NCBI GenBank assembly: GCA_018065025.1
Contig: JAGHUB010000169.1
Coordinates: forward strand, 1-5,660
Reading direction: 5' to 3'
Length of the DNA: 5,660 nucleotides
Source: Candidatus Equihabitans merdae
GTDB taxonomy: Bacteria; Bacillota; Clostridia; Lachnospirales; Lachnospiraceae
The notes under the pieces were generated by a model. It made no database searches. It was not told where the DNA came from and saw only the letters and a list, made by a program, of their open reading frames with translations. Each line of letters begins with the position of its first letter. Within the stretch, counting starts at the first letter, position 1. Of this stretch, positions 5,642 through 5,660 are shown one piece after another. Position numbers and translations under genes: made by a program.

Positions 5642-5660
5642 ATAGGCGGCTCACAAACAG

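Noticed and set aside
1..5660. CRISPR array, tRNA, rRNA, insertion sequence or prophage genes
   Set aside because: No regularly spaced repeats, tRNA-like cloverleaf, transposase motif, terminal inverted repeats or phage structural genes were seen on either strand.

Overview
All genes in this window lie on the plus strand. The sequence looks like an ordinary chromosomal segment of a Clostridia-type member of the Bacillota, perhaps a gut Lachnospiraceae relative. The reasons are strong AGGAG/GGAGG ribosome-binding sites, sigma-A type promoter elements, moderate GC, an aspartokinase of the Bacillus YclM type, and a C-terminal Ltp repeat domain of the kind common in Gram-positive surface proteins. 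The taxonomic placement is an inference by eye.

Layout: (1) 1-45, possible last 15 codons of an upstream gene, coupled to (2) 50-949, a 299-aa single-domain protein resembling the peptidase U32 TIM-barrel superfamily, with a cysteine cluster that could hold an Fe-S centre. (3) 950-1071, a leader with a plausible sigma-A promoter and a terminator-like hairpin. (4) 1072-1623, a 183-aa nitroreductase-family flavoprotein. (5) 1656-2969, a monofunctional aspartokinase with two C-terminal ACT domains. (6) 3036-4499, a 487-aa membrane protein with an N-terminal TIR domain, a Pro/Ala-rich and then Lys-rich linker, one transmembrane helix, a lipocalin-like beta domain and two Ltp-type helical repeats. 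(7) 4517-4687, a 56-aa protein with an amphipathic N-terminal helix, followed by a good intrinsic terminator at 4693-4724. (8) 4766-5491, a TauE/SafE (TSUP) membrane transporter. (9) 5492-5660, a promoter and the start of the leader of a gene beyond the window; the leader includes a small hairpin with an ANTAR-type hexaloop.

The metabolic genes (flavoenzyme, aspartokinase, TSUP transporter) show no obvious shared pathway. The most interesting element is the TIR protein with the small gene after it. A cytoplasmic TIR domain, a possible NADase, is joined through one membrane helix to an extracytoplasmic Ltp module. Ltp is the domain of a known phage superinfection-exclusion lipoprotein. This suggests a one-protein envelope sensor, possibly antiphage, that signals into the cell through TIR. 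That role is a hypothesis; the domain order is read from the sequence.
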